This document shows, in pieces, positions 29,701-39,623 of a DNA stretch of 64,000 nucleotides. The notes under the pieces are model-generated. The model saw only the letters and a program-made list of their open reading frames with translations. It did not search any database and was not told where the DNA came from. Source of the DNA: Phycisphaeraceae bacterium (GTDB taxonomy: Bacteria; Planctomycetota; Phycisphaerae; Phycisphaerales; Phycisphaeraceae); contig JADZCR010000005.1 in assembly GCA_020851465.1 (NCBI GenBank), forward strand, positions 124,001 to 188,000, in the 5' to 3' direction. The stretch's first letter is position 1. Every line of letters starts with the position of its first letter. A program made the position numbers and the translations under genes.

Positions 29701-31649
29701 TCAATCGCCCTCACATCATCGAGCAGCGACGGGATTTGCCCCTCGTACCACAGCCGTGCTTTCATGATGTCCCGGCTTTCAGCGTCTCCCACCTGAACCT
29801 TTGCAACTTCCATGTACCGTCCGCCGCGTTTCATCAGCTCATCCTGCGTGCCAGCTTCGACGATCCGCCCGCGATCGAGCACGATGACGAAATCCGCTCG
29901 GTTCAGCGTGCTGAGCCTGTGGGCTACGACGAATGTCGTGCGTCCCTTCATTGCGTTGTCCATAGCCAGAAGAATTTCGTGTTCGGTCTCAGGGTCGATC
30001 GCGGCTGTGGCGTCGTCGAGGATCAGAATCGCCGGTTCAAGAAGGATGGCTCTGGCGATCGCAAGCCGCTGTCGCTGCCCGCCGGAGAGTGTCATGCCCT
30101 GTTCACCGATGACTGTGTCGTAACCTTTAGGCAATTCCATGATGAAGTCATGGGCTGCGGCGATTTGTGCTGCCTTAATCACCTGCTCACGCGATGCATT
30201 GGGCTGACCGAAAGCGATATTATTCGCAATCGTGTTACTGAAAAGAAAACTCTCCTGAAAAACCAGGCCGATGTTTCTTCGCAGGTCTTCGAGTTTGATC
30301 TTTCGTACGTCGATGCCGTCGATGAGCAGTCGGCCGCCAGTGGGGTCGTAAAAGCGGGGGATTAGCGATAACAGCGTGCTCTTGCCCGTTCCCGTCGCTC
30401 CAAGGATCGCCACACACTGTCCGGCCTGTACCTTGAAAGACAGATCTGTGAGCACCGGCTCGCTGGGAAAATAGCCAAACGAAACGCGATCAAACTCGAC
30501 GTCTCCGCGCAACCGGCTGATGGAAATGGCGTCAGGTGCGCTGGAAATCTCCAGAGGCGCGTGCAGCACTTCGTAAACACGCCCAGCCGAGGTCAGGCTG
30601 GCTTGGAGCGTGTTAGCCACATTGGCGATTGCTTCGACCTGGGAGGAAAACTGTTGAAGCAGGGCGGCAAAAACGATCAGTGAACCAACGGTGAACGAGG
30701 CCGACGGGTTGCCATGATCTGCAATAACGAGAAAGCCGCCATAGAGCAGCACGACTACAAGATTCACCTGTGTCAGAAGCCATACCGTCGAGCTGTAAAG
30801 CGAACTGCGTTTGAACAGCCATCGCTGCTGCACGCGGAAAGCGTCATTGGCAGCGTGAAATTTTGCAATTTCCGCATCCTCGAGAGCGAAACCTTTGACG
30901 ACGTGTTGCCCCAGTACGTTTTCGGAGAGCGTGAGAATGACACGATCGTAGAGTTTGCTCTTATGCTCCAGGGCCGGCCGGACGGAGTGCGAATACCAGA
31001 TTGACGCGACCATGAGCAGTGGAGAGGTTGCCAACCCGACGAGTGTGAGCGTCGGATGCATTTGGAGCATGAACAGGAAGTACGCCACCAGCGTGATAAG
31101 CAGGACGATGATTTGGATGATCGCCCACTCGGCGAATGAGGCGATCCCCGCTACATCGCTGGTGGCGCGGTTAATGATTGAACCAGTCTCATTGGCGTCA
31201 AAGAAACGAAAGGAGAGTCTCTGAAGTTTGTCATAAACCGCTGTTCGCAGCTTGATCATGATGGTGTTGATCAACTGTGATGTCGCAACCGCAGTGCCGT
31301 AGCGTAGCCCCATCCGAACCAATGCCAGCAGCACAATGCCGACACCAAGGAAGATCAGCGCTTTCATGGGAGCAGCAAGACCTGCCTCTGGAAACGGCAG
31401 ATGGAGCGGAAGCGTCGGCCGAGGACCGTCCCCTACGACATATTTAATGAGGTCGATGGCGGTTCCGACCAGCGAAAGCCCGCCGAGCGTCAGTCCGAGC
31501 ATTACGAGGTGGATACACAGGAGCGTCAGACAACGGCGCGGGAATGACAAGCCAAGCCTGACCATCCACTTGATGAGACCCCAGTTGGTCGTCTGCGCAC
31601 CAGCGAAGAACGATTCGAGGGATTTATGTGAGAAACCGGCAGACGACAC
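29697..31649 (-). CDS. ABC exporter half-transporter, subunit with degenerate Walker B
   Basis: The protein has six membrane helices within about residues 40-360 and an ATPase with Walker A GATGTGKST, an intact LSGGQ signature and H-loop 'VAHRLST'. The Walker B catalytic Glu is replaced by Asp ('LILDDATAAID'). The start is GTG, with no in-frame ATG until residue 29; the Shine-Dalgarno is weak. It precedes the second half-transporter by a 4-base overlap, so the pair is co-translated. Together with the LSMGQ partner this gives one degenerate and one consensus ATP site, the arrangement known from BmrCD and TM287/288. Confidence 0.92.
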   Translation of the reverse strand: MSSAGFSHKSLESFFAGAQTTNWGLIKWMVRLGLSFPRRCLTLLCIHLVMLGLTLGGLSLVGTAIDLIKYVVGDGPRPTLPLHLPFPEAGLAAPMKALIFLGVGIVLLALVRMGLRYGTAVATSQLINTIMIKLRTAVYDKLQRLSFRFFDANETGSIINRATSDVAGIASFAEWAIIQIIVLLITLVAYFLFMLQMHPTLTLVGLATSPLLMVASIWYSHSVRPALEHKSKLYDRVILTLSENVLGQHVVKGFALEDAEIAKFHAANDAFRVQQRWLFKRSSLYSSTVWLLTQVNLVVVLLYGGFLVIADHGNPSASFTVGSLIVFAALLQQFSSQVEAIANVANTLQASLTSAGRVYEVLHAPLEISSAPDAISISRLRGDVEFDRVSFGYFPSEPVLTDLSFKVQAGQCVAILGATGTGKSTLLSLIPRFYDPTGGRLLIDGIDVRKIKLEDLRRNIGLVFQESFLFSNTIANNIAFGQPNASREQVIKAAQIAAAHDFIMELPKGYDTVIGEQGMTLSGGQRQRLAIARAILLEPAILILDDATAAIDPETEHEILLAMDNAMKGRTTFVVAHRLSTLNRADFVIVLDRGRIVEAGTQDELMKRGGRYMEVAKVQVGDAESRDIMKARLWYEGQIPSLLDDVRAIE

Positions 31650-31757
31650 AGGCAGGGATTCCGAGGATTCTGATGGCTAAAACACCGTAGTTTAGAGTTT
31701 CCAACCCAGAGTTGCGAATAAGGGTGGATATGATGTCCGTGAAGATCGGAGGTTTCC

Positions 31758-32813
31758 ATGCCGAATATTCGTGATCTACTGGGGAATGATGCCGATGCGC
31801 TGCTTTCGTATAAGGCACGCGGCTTTGCTCGTGACAAGCTTCATTTGCCCGGCCCGGATTTTGTGGATCGTGTCCTTTCCGTGAGCGATCGCAGCCCGCA
31901 GGTATTGCGCAACTTTCAGGCACTGCTTGGTCACGGCCGTCTTGCCGGCACAGGTTACGTTTCAATTCTGCCGGTTGATCAGGGAGTGGAGCATTCAGCG
32001 GGAGCGAGTTTTGCGCCGAATCCGCTCTACTTTGACCCTGAAAACATCGTGAAGCTGGCTATTGAAGGCGGATGTAACGCCGTCGCCTCGACTCTTGGCG
32101 TCTGCGGTGCGGTCGCGCGAAAATATGCGCACAAGATTCCCTTCCTTGTGAAGCTCAATCACAATGAGTTTCTTACTTATCCCAATAAATACGACCAGAT
32201 CATGTTTGCCAGCGTTGAGCAGGCTTACCAGCTAGGTGCAGTGGCGGTAGGTGCGACCATCTACTTTGGCAGCGAGGAATCCGGTCGGCAGATTCAAGAG
32301 GTATCCGCTGCATTTGCACGGGCTCACGAGCTTGGCCTCGTGACGGTGTTGTGGTGCTATCTTCGCAACCCGGCATTCAAGACGGCTGACAAGGATTTTC
32401 ACACTGCTGCCGACCTCACAGGTCAGGCGAATCATCTTGGGGTGACGATTCAGGCAGACATCATCAAGCAGAAATTACCGACTAACAATGGCGGTTACAA
32501 CGCGCTGAAATTCGGCAAGACACATAAGGACGTTTACACCAAGCTCACGCCTGACGACCATCCCATCGAGTTGACTCGCTACCAGGTTGTCAATGGATTC
32601 AATGGCCGTGCGCCACTGATCAACTCTGGAGGCGAAAGCAAAGGAGAGAGCGATCTGGCAGAGGCTGTACGCACTGCGGTAATCAACAAACGAGCAGGCG
32701 GCATGGGGCTTATCTCCGGACGCAAGGCATTTCAGCGTCCCATGAAAGAGGGCATCGCTCTTCTCAACGCGATTCAAGATGTTTACCTTGATCAAACTGT
32801 AACTGTTGCCTGA
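31758..32813 (+). CDS. fbaB: Fructose-bisphosphate aldolase class I (FbaB/DhnA type)
   Basis: This cleaves or forms fructose-1,6-bisphosphate through a Schiff-base lysine without metal. The sequence matches E. coli FbaB (350 residues) along its whole length as I recall it, including '[24 protein letters not shown]', '[10 protein letters not shown]', 'YFGSEES' and a C-terminal '[16 protein letters not shown]'. The length is 351. The start has GGAGG five bases upstream. It diverges from the ABC exporter across 108 bases that must hold both promoters. A DegT aminotransferase follows 36 bases later and may be co-transcribed. Confidence 0.96.
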   Translation: MPNIRDLLGNDADALLSYKARGFARDKLHLPGPDFVDRVLSVSDRSPQVLRNFQALLGHGRLAGTGYVSILPVDQGVEHSAGASFAPNPLYFDPENIVKLAIEGGCNAVASTLGVCGAVARKYAHKIPFLVKLNHNEFLTYPNKYDQIMFASVEQAYQLGAVAVGATIYFGSEESGRQIQEVSAAFARAHELGLVTVLWCYLRNPAFKTADKDFHTAADLTGQANHLGVTIQADIIKQKLPTNNGGYNALKFGKTHKDVYTKLTPDDHPIELTRYQVVNGFNGRAPLINSGGESKGESDLAEAVRTAVINKRAGGMGLISGRKAFQRPMKEGIALLNAIQDVYLDQTVTVA

Positions 32814-32849
32814 CGCCAGACCCGAAACCCAGAACATACCGAGGAAAAT

Positions 32850-34136
32850 ATGGCTACAACTGTTTCCACGTCCAAACTCGCAATCAATGGCGGCCCCAAG
32901 GCTGTACCTGATGACGTGAAGTTCGAGGTCTGGCCGCGTGTCGATCAGGATGACGAAGCGATGGTGCTCGCTTCACTGCGGCAGAATAATCATGCATGGG
33001 GGCCAAACTGTGTCGCTTTGCAGGATGAGTTTGCCGCGTGGAACGGCAACAAATACTGCGCGGTAACCAATTCCGGTACCGCAGCCCTGCACATGGGGCT
33101 TGCTGCGTGCGGCGTCGGCGCGGGTGATGAAGTCATCACCACTTCGCTGTCATGGACTTCCAGCGCGACCTGCATCCTCCACCACAATGCGATTCCCATC
33201 TTCGTAGATGTCGAGTGGAAGACGATGCTCATCGATCCGTCGAGAATTGAAAAAGCAATTTCACCCAAAACCAAGGCCATACTCCCCGTCCACTACTGGG
33301 GCGTACCCTGCGATATGGACGCGATCATGGATATCGCGAAACGCAAGGGGCTTTTCGTTGTCGAGGATGCGTGCCAGGCACATGGCTCACTTTTCAAAGG
33401 GCGAAAGGTCGGCACGTTCGGCCATTGCAGTGCATTCAGCCTGAATCAAAACAAAAACTTCTGCGGTGGTGAGGGGGGACTATTTGTTACCGAAGACGAG
33501 GACATGCACGTAAAGGGAAGGGCACTGATGAACTTTGGCGAGATGCGTGCTCCCGAAGCCAAACGAGATTTTCATGCCTACGGCATGGGCTGGATGTACC
33601 GCACGAGCGATCTGCCCGCGGCGTTTGCCCGTAGCCAGCTTCGAAAGCTGACCCGTACCAATGATGAAGCTCGTGCCAACTGGCGACGACTTGATCGTGC
33701 GATGGAGGGCACTCCAAACCTGACTAGGCCGTTTAGTACGAAAGATCAGGAAACCAACGGATACGCCTACGTTGCCCGTCCCGATCCCGCCTACGCAGCA
33801 AAACGCGGCGTGCCGTTGCCAGCTTTACAAACTGCGGTAGTTAATGCGCTGAAGGCAGAAGGCGTACCGATGGGCGCTGCGCGATGGATGCTTCCCGCGC
33901 ACACCGTATTCCAGGCGAAGAATGGTTACGGACATGGTTGCCCCTGGACTTGCGGGTTCGCGCGACCGGATATCAGTTACGACCTGTCTCAGTACCCCGT
34001 GGCGCAGCAGTGCATCGACACATGTATCTGGTTAGCGGTCAACGGTCACCGTCCCCCCAACGCCAATGCACAGGTCGATGCGATGGCTGCGGGGGTAAGA
34101 AAAGTATTCGAAAATCTTGATGATCTTGCAGTGTGA
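32850..34136 (+). CDS. DegT/DnrJ/EryC1/StrS-family sugar aminotransferase
   Basis: PLP-dependent enzymes of this family transfer an amino group to a keto-sugar nucleotide or a related cyclitol. Motifs seen: 'TNSGTAALHMGL' near residue 75, 'PVHYWGVPCDM' near 150, 'VEDACQAHGS' (PLP-binding Asp region), and the PLP lysine Lys202 in 'LNQNKNFCGGEGG'. The length of 428 is normal. A GAGGAAA ribosome site precedes it. The nearby genes (FbaB, ceramidase-like protein) do not show the product, so the acceptor sugar is unknown. Confidence 0.93.
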   Translation: MATTVSTSKLAINGGPKAVPDDVKFEVWPRVDQDDEAMVLASLRQNNHAWGPNCVALQDEFAAWNGNKYCAVTNSGTAALHMGLAACGVGAGDEVITTSLSWTSSATCILHHNAIPIFVDVEWKTMLIDPSRIEKAISPKTKAILPVHYWGVPCDMDAIMDIAKRKGLFVVEDACQAHGSLFKGRKVGTFGHCSAFSLNQNKNFCGGEGGLFVTEDEDMHVKGRALMNFGEMRAPEAKRDFHAYGMGWMYRTSDLPAAFARSQLRKLTRTNDEARANWRRLDRAMEGTPNLTRPFSTKDQETNGYAYVARPDPAYAAKRGVPLPALQTAVVNALKAEGVPMGAARWMLPAHTVFQAKNGYGHGCPWTCGFARPDISYDLSQYPVAQQCIDTCIWLAVNGHRPPNANAQVDAMAAGVRKVFENLDDLAV

Positions 34137-34170
34137 TGTTTTGCTGACACTTAAGTTTTAGGAACCAGCC

Positions 34171-35481
34171 ATGCTGACCGGCTCCGCTACCGCAGATATC
34201 ACGCCCACTGAGTCTCTTGATCTGATGGGGCAACTTCATGTGCGTAAAGCTGGCTATACGCGCGATGCACTGACAGCCAATGCGGTGGTGTTTCGTCAAG
34301 GTGAAACGACGCTGGCTATTGTGTCTGTTGATGTGGGAATGCTTCCGGATGAATTTGTTCGTCAGGTTCAGAAGGTTTGTGAGCAAACGCATGGCATTCC
34401 CTCCGCTCATGTGATCCTGCACTCGACTCATACGCACGTTGCTCCGTGCACGCTCGACTATCTCCCCGGCAAAATGAGCGAGTCCTACATGGCCGAACTG
34501 CAGCCCGCGATCGTGCGCGCCGTCGCCGCAGCGATCGCTGACCTTGAAGAGACCGATCTTTTTTCCGGCGAAGGGTTCATTGAGCAGATGGGTTGGAATC
34601 GTCGTGGGCTGCATCCCGACGGTCGGTGCGATATGTATTACGGGAGTTGGAACAAGGATTTCTCAGGGATCGAAGGCCCGCGGGACGGCACGGTCCCCGT
34701 CATCATCGCAAGACGAAAAAATGGGGTCGTCAAAACCATCATTACCGGGTTTGCAAGTCATCCGAACTGCTTGGAGGGAGAGTCGTTTTATTCTGCCGAC
34801 TTCCCCGGAGAGATGAGGCGGTTCGTTCGAACAAACCTCGGCAACCTCGGCCATGCTGCGGGAATCGTCTATCTCACGGGGGCGGCAGGCGATACTGCGC
34901 CTTCAATCATGGAGAATAACCCGCTGGCCATCCAGCCGTGGCGCGGTGAAGAAGGAGCCCGCAAGAGCGGTGCATACCTTGGCGGAGAAGTCTTGCGAGT
35001 AATCTGGGAAAATGCCGCACCGTTTGTCACGTCGATGCGTGATCCGGTACTACGCATCGCCAGTGAGACATTGCGGATTCCGATTCGACCCTGGCCTGCG
35101 GACTTTTCTCCCGAAAAACAGGTTCAATGGGCGGGAGCGAGGGATTATTACCTCGCGGAGCGTGCCCTTTGGAACAGCGTATTGGCTACACGCGAAGCTG
35201 AGGTACGGTTGAATGTTCTGCGCATCGGCGATGCGGCGATCTGCACTAATCCCGCGGAGCTTTATTGCAGACTCGGACATGAAATTAAAAAGGGTTCACC
35301 TGCGCGGGTCACGATGGTTGCGGAACTGACCGACGGCTACTGTGGTTATGTTCCAACACGCGAGGCATTTGCACGGGGAGGGTACAGCGTCTGGCCGTCA
35401 CGTACCGCCAAGCTGCCAGAACAAACAGGTGAGCTAATCGTCGAGGCTTCACGCCGATTACTGCAGCAAGTCTTCCGCTAG
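34171..35481 (+). CDS. Neutral/alkaline ceramidase-like protein
   Basis: The 436-residue sequence starts 'TGSATADITPTESLDLMG', the opening of neutral/alkaline non-lysosomal ceramidase superfamily proteins. It has 'VILHSTHTHVAP' near 88 and 'FASHPNCLE' near 195, the His-rich metal-site segments. Known ceramidases cut N-acylsphingosine; planctomycete relatives are numerous and mostly uncharacterised, so the substrate is uncertain. No signal peptide is visible, which is unusual for the family. It follows the DegT gene by 34 bases. Confidence 0.8.
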   Translation: MLTGSATADITPTESLDLMGQLHVRKAGYTRDALTANAVVFRQGETTLAIVSVDVGMLPDEFVRQVQKVCEQTHGIPSAHVILHSTHTHVAPCTLDYLPGKMSESYMAELQPAIVRAVAAAIADLEETDLFSGEGFIEQMGWNRRGLHPDGRCDMYYGSWNKDFSGIEGPRDGTVPVIIARRKNGVVKTIITGFASHPNCLEGESFYSADFPGEMRRFVRTNLGNLGHAAGIVYLTGAAGDTAPSIMENNPLAIQPWRGEEGARKSGAYLGGEVLRVIWENAAPFVTSMRDPVLRIASETLRIPIRPWPADFSPEKQVQWAGARDYYLAERALWNSVLATREAEVRLNVLRIGDAAICTNPAELYCRLGHEIKKGSPARVTMVAELTDGYCGYVPTREAFARGGYSVWPSRTAKLPEQTGELIVEASRRLLQQVFR

Positions 35482-35734
35482 TCGGATGCGTTAGGACGCA
35501 ATCATTCCGATGACTGCGGTGCTACAACGAAGCCGAACATGCAAGGGAGCGTTTAATCGGACGAAAAGCCCGTAATCGCTTCTAAAAGTTAACGCGCTGG
35601 ATTTACTGAATGGTCTTGCTGCTCATAAGGGTTGCGGCAGATGCAATCTTCGTGCGTGGTTTGCGGACCAGCGGTCAATTCTTAACATGCGCGGTTCGGA
35701 ACTGCATTATTTCCCTTTATTCAAGGTGAAGTCC
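35482..35734. other. Intergenic gap with no recognised feature
   Basis: These 253 bases separate the ceramidase-like gene from the class V aminotransferase. I see no stable hairpin, no terminator T-run and no RNA gene. An in-frame ATG at 35687 could extend the next gene but would lose its ribosome-binding site. Confidence 0.5.
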
Positions 35735-36910
35735 ATGCCTGCCAAACTATCTTTCAAGCAACGCCTGCTCACTCCCGGCCCGACCTCTGTACCTGAAGCG
35801 GTACTGCTGGAAATGGCTCAACCGATCATCCATCACCGCACGAAGCAATTCCAAGCGATCTTTAAGGATCTTTCGGAACGATTGCAAAAACTCTACCGCA
35901 CGAAAGGCCCTGTGCTGAGCATTGCGGGATCGGGAACCACGGCTTTTGAAGCGGCACAGATATCACTGGCGAGGCCGGGATCGAAAGTGATTGCCGTCGC
36001 CAGCGGAAAGTTCGGAGAACGATGGCAGGACATTTACGATTCATATGCGAAGACGCTCGGCCTCGAGGTCATCAAACTCAACGTTGCATGGGGCAGTGCT
36101 GTCACAGCAGCTCAGATTGAGGACACGATCAAAGCAAATCCAGGCGTGAGTGCTGTCGCCCTTTGCCACAGCGAAACATCAACAGCTACCGCATGCGCCA
36201 TCAAGGCGATCGCGGCAGTTGTTTCGAAAACGGATGCGCTTCTCCTTGTGGACGGCATCACGTCGGTCGGCTCAATACCCGTTGAAATGGATGCGTGGGG
36301 TATTGATTGTCTCGTAACCGGGTCACAAAAAGCTTTAATGCTCCCGCCGGGTCTTGGGTTTGTCGGGCTTGGCGAGCGGGCACTCAAACGGCTCGAAGAG
36401 GTCAAACCGCAGGGTTACTACAACCTTGATCTGCGACGGTGGCTTAAGAGCTGGCAGAAAAATGATGTGCCGTTTACTCCGCCGGTGAGCCTGATTCGCG
36501 GGCAGCGTGTGGCTCTGGAGATGATCGAAGCGGAGGGTTTAGAAAATGTTTGGACTCGTGCGAATAGACTCGCCGCGGCAGGACGTGCGGCGTTTCTTGC
36601 GATGGGATTGAAGCTTTGCAGCTCTTCGCCTTCCGACTCAGTGACGGGAGCGTTTTATCCGGATGGTGTGGACGACAAGAAATTCCGTGCGGCAGTCCGC
36701 GACAACCATGGCGTACACATCGCCGGCGGGCAGTCTGGTCGAGGTGCGGCATGGGAGGGCAAGATTTTCCGCATCTCCCATATGGGTTATGTGGATGCGG
36801 GAGATACGCTGGCAGGCCTCGCAGCTATTGAAAGTGAGCTGCGGTCTTCCGGTGCAACCATTGCGGCGGGAAGTGCGGTTGCTGCGGCAGGAAAGGTTTT
36901 GAACGCGTAA
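35735..36910 (+). CDS. Class V aminotransferase (alanine-glyoxylate / serine-pyruvate type)
   Basis: The protein begins 'FKQRLLTPGPTSVPEAVLLEM', the PucG/SPT-like opening, and has the PLP-lysine motif 'GSQKALMLPPGLGFV' near residue 205. 'IIHHRTKQF' near 38 and 'ISHMGYVDAGD' near the end support alanine-glyoxylate or serine-glyoxylate transamination. The ATG at 35735 (391 residues) has AAGGTGA upstream; an ATG at 35687 would add 16 residues. It could recycle glyoxylate or support serine/glycine metabolism. The LOG gene follows 34 bases later. Confidence 0.92.
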   Translation: MPAKLSFKQRLLTPGPTSVPEAVLLEMAQPIIHHRTKQFQAIFKDLSERLQKLYRTKGPVLSIAGSGTTAFEAAQISLARPGSKVIAVASGKFGERWQDIYDSYAKTLGLEVIKLNVAWGSAVTAAQIEDTIKANPGVSAVALCHSETSTATACAIKAIAAVVSKTDALLLVDGITSVGSIPVEMDAWGIDCLVTGSQKALMLPPGLGFVGLGERALKRLEEVKPQGYYNLDLRRWLKSWQKNDVPFTPPVSLIRGQRVALEMIEAEGLENVWTRANRLAAAGRAAFLAMGLKLCSSSPSDSVTGAFYPDGVDDKKFRAAVRDNHGVHIAGGQSGRGAAWEGKIFRISHMGYVDAGDTLAGLAAIESELRSSGATIAAGSAVAAAGKVLNA

Positions 36911-36944
36911 GCGAAATCCTCCGGACTACTCCCCGGGGTCAGAT

Positions 36945-38102
36945 ATGCCGATAAATCCGGTTGCGATGAAAGCCAACGACCAAGCGGTAATACAACGATG
37001 TCTGGAATTGCTCAGCCAGGTGGAAGGCACCGCTGACCGTGAAATAGCCGCGGAGCTGATTCAGGCTGTCGTTAAGCTGTCCGCCGACGATCCCGGCCGA
37101 GGGGAGATGCGGCTCATGCTCCGTGCGTTCAAGGAACTGCGCTATGCCTTCAAGACATTTAAGGGATATCGACATCGGCGCAAGGTGAGCATGTTTGGCT
37201 CCGCGCGGACCAAACCTGAACATCCCGATTACGTTCTCGCGGAACATATGGCCCGACTCTGTGCGGAGGCGGGTTTCATGGTGATCACCGGTGCTGGGCC
37301 GGGCATTATGCAAGCGGGCAACGTCGGTGCTGGTCAGGCGCACTCGTTTGGTGTTGCGATCAAGCTGCCTTTTGAGCAGAGCACCAATAAGGCGATTGCC
37401 GGCGACGATAAGCTCATCCACTTTCGCTACTTTTTTTCGCGTAAGTTGATTTTCGTGAAGGAAACGCACGCGATCGCGCTTTTCCCGGGTGGCTTTGGAA
37501 CTCACGACGAAGGGTTTGAAGTACTTACTCTGGTTCAGACGGGACGAGCTGATCCGTTACCGATCGTAATGATCGAACATGCGGGCGGCAGCTACTGGAA
37601 GGAATGGGACCGCTTCGTAAGGAAGGAACTGCTGGGCAACGGAATGATCTCGCCGGAAGATACTTCTCTCTACCACATCACCAACGATGCAGCCGATGCG
37701 GTGAAGCACATCACGCAGTTTTACAGCAACTATCAGTCGCTGCGTTATGTCCGTGACGATCTCATCCTGCGGATCAAGCACGCGCCAACGCCGGAGGAGC
37801 TTGATGATCTGAATACGAAGTTTGCCGACATACTTACCGGAGGCACGATTACCGCCAGCATGACATCTCGATTTGAGCCGGAGTCGAAATTTCCTGAAAT
37901 GGCGTGTTTATCGTTGGCGTTTAACCGTCGATCGCTGGCTCGATTGCGTCATTTGATCGACCGGCTAAATACATTACCGAGTCTGCCGCCGCTGAAAGAG
38001 ACTGCAGTGGAGGCAGCGGAGGTCGGTGTCAATGAGAGCGACCGTGGCTTGTCGGAAATTGCTGAAGAAGAGGGAGTAAAAATCATCGGGCCGGAGATTT
38101 AA
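36945..38102 (+). CDS. LOG-family Rossmann protein, long form
   Basis: This 385-residue protein has the LOG motifs 'GAGPGIMQAGNVGAG' (about 119-133) and 'PGGFGTHDE' (about 184-192). It also carries an extra N-terminal helical segment (about 1-75) and a C-terminal extension beyond residue 275 with no known fold. It resembles the long type found in planctomycetes and actinobacteria rather than the ~190-residue plant-type enzyme. It probably cleaves nucleoside monophosphates at the N-glycosidic bond. It shares the core with the protein at 14081 and differs in flanking domains. Confidence 0.85.
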   Translation: MPINPVAMKANDQAVIQRCLELLSQVEGTADREIAAELIQAVVKLSADDPGRGEMRLMLRAFKELRYAFKTFKGYRHRRKVSMFGSARTKPEHPDYVLAEHMARLCAEAGFMVITGAGPGIMQAGNVGAGQAHSFGVAIKLPFEQSTNKAIAGDDKLIHFRYFFSRKLIFVKETHAIALFPGGFGTHDEGFEVLTLVQTGRADPLPIVMIEHAGGSYWKEWDRFVRKELLGNGMISPEDTSLYHITNDAADAVKHITQFYSNYQSLRYVRDDLILRIKHAPTPEELDDLNTKFADILTGGTITASMTSRFEPESKFPEMACLSLAFNRRSLARLRHLIDRLNTLPSLPPLKETAVEAAEVGVNESDRGLSEIAEEEGVKIIGPEI

Positions 38103-38198
38103 TCAAGTGCGAAAGATTCCATAACGCGGAATCAGATTGCATCATTGAGTGACGTGGTTACTCGTACTGTTTGAGCTTCTGCCTTCAGCGGATCAGTA

Positions 38199-38678
38199 CT
38201 AAATCCCGATATCTTCATTCCATAAGTCCGGCCGCGATTTAATGAACTCATGCATCAGAGCGATGCATCGAGGATCATTGAGCCTGATTACCTCGACTTT
38301 GTGCTTAACGAACAAATCTTCTGCTCCAAGGAAGTTTTCGCTTTCACCGATCACCACGCGCGGTATGCGGTAAAGCAGGCTTGTGCCGGTACACATGATG
38401 CATGGTGAAAGCGTGCTCACGAGTGTGAGTGTTGTCCAGTCACGTCGTCTTCCCGCATTGCGGATACAAGTGACCTCAGCATGGGCGGTTGGATCGCCAG
38501 TCTGCACGCGCAGATTGTGACCACGAGCGACAATCCGACCTGTTGAGTCTGCCAAGATCGAACCGATGGGCAGGCCGCCTTCGCGCAGTCCCTGCAGTGC
38601 TTCTTCATACGCCTCATTAAGCAGACTCTGATAATTGAGATGGTTTTCGATGACTCGTACTCCACGCTCTGATTTCAT
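38199..38678 (-). CDS. Yeast FCY1-type cytosine deaminase
   Basis: The zinc-deaminase motifs are HAE (His66, Glu68) and PCxxC (Cys93, Cys96). The stretch 'SPCIMCTGTSLLYRIPRVVIGESENF' and the C-terminal 'RPDLWNEDIG' resemble yeast FCY1 closely, as does the length of 159 (FCY1 has 158). This group converts cytosine to uracil, unlike the unrelated CodA of E. coli. The ATG at 38678 is preferred; a GTG at 38696 would add six residues. It is divergent from the hydrolase-deoC-kdsA operon with starts only 30 bases apart, so the promoters overlap. Other nucleobase substrates such as guanine are possible. Confidence 0.8.
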   Translation of the reverse strand: MKSERGVRVIENHLNYQSLLNEAYEEALQGLREGGLPIGSILADSTGRIVARGHNLRVQTGDPTAHAEVTCIRNAGRRRDWTTLTLVSTLSPCIMCTGTSLLYRIPRVVIGESENFLGAEDLFVKHKVEVIRLNDPRCIALMHEFIKSRPDLWNEDIGI

Positions 38679-38708
38679 CAGCGTACCACGAGCCACTAAA
38701 CTCTCGTG

Positions 38709-39623
38709 ATGGCCGGCCTGTTCATCCTTTTTCTCGTGGCTGCTGGATTGTTAGTTATCAGTATTTCGGCGGCAACGGTCTATCTCATGACGCATCCGCG
38801 CCGGTTGACCTATGCCGTGGCGATCGGACGCGGATGGGCCACCAGCCCTGCGGAACTGGGACTTGAGCATGATGAGGAAATATTTTCCTTTGCGGATGGC
38901 GAACGAACGCCTGTTTGGAAGATCAAGGGTAAAAAGGAGGATGGCCCCGTTGTAATCATCACTCACGGCTGGGGTGATGGGCGTTACGGTGTTCTGCCGT
39001 GGGTCGAGCAGTTTGCGGACTTTGCTTCAAGCATTGTGGCTTACGACCTTCGCGGGCAGGGGGAGTCATCCGCGGCTGCGAGTCGGCTGGGAACAACTGA
39101 AGTGGGCGATCTTCTTGAATTGGTAGCCCATGTTTCCGAAACGAACCGGCTAGTAGTTCTCGTTGGGTTATCGATGGGTGCGGGTATTTCCATTGCTGCT
39201 GCCGCCCGCAATCCGGATAACATTGCGGGAGTTATTGGTGAGTCGGCCTATCGTCGCGGCATGCAGCCGGTTGCCGGATATTATCACATCAACCGTTGGC
39301 CGCTATGGCCGTTTTATCACCTCGTCGGTCTGTGGCTGGTCTTGCGATATTCGTCGGATCGAGCATTCGATCGCGCTCGCCATGCGGCTCAATTGCATTG
39401 CCCGCTTATGCTGTTGCATGGGGCAATGGATCCTATTTCGCCAATGATCGCAGCACGGCAGATAGTCGAGGCAGTAGCCGAAGGTCGCGGCCAACTCGTA
39501 GAGTTTGAAAATGGAGCGCATCTGGATTTGATGAAAATTGAGCCGGAACGTTACCGCGAAGTAGTCACGATTTTCTTTGCTGGCCTTAATACCGCGGCGG
39601 AACCGAAACGGAGAGCAATATGA
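38709..39623 (+). CDS. Alpha/beta hydrolase, membrane-anchored
   Basis: The protein has an N-terminal membrane segment (about 4-27) and an alpha/beta-hydrolase domain. It shows 'ITHGWGDGR' near 80, nucleophile elbow 'GLSMGAG' with the Ser near 154, acid candidate in 'GAMDPIS' and a His in 'NGAHLD'. It resembles peptidase S9/lysophospholipase-like hydrolases; the substrate is unknown. The ATG at 38709 follows a GTG at 38706. Its stop overlaps the deoC start as ATGA. Confidence 0.82.
   Translation: MAGLFILFLVAAGLLVISISAATVYLMTHPRRLTYAVAIGRGWATSPAELGLEHDEEIFSFADGERTPVWKIKGKKEDGPVVIITHGWGDGRYGVLPWVEQFADFASSIVAYDLRGQGESSAAASRLGTTEVGDLLELVAHVSETNRLVVLVGLSMGAGISIAAAARNPDNIAGVIGESAYRRGMQPVAGYYHINRWPLWPFYHLVGLWLVLRYSSDRAFDRARHAAQLHCPLMLLHGAMDPISPMIAARQIVEAVAEGRGQLVEFENGAHLDLMKIEPERYREVVTIFFAGLNTAAEPKRRAI

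Noticed and set aside
28729..29796. 355-codon plus-strand frame antisense to the ABC exporter
   Set aside because: It lies across conserved ABC domains and its translation is low-complexity in character with no domain.
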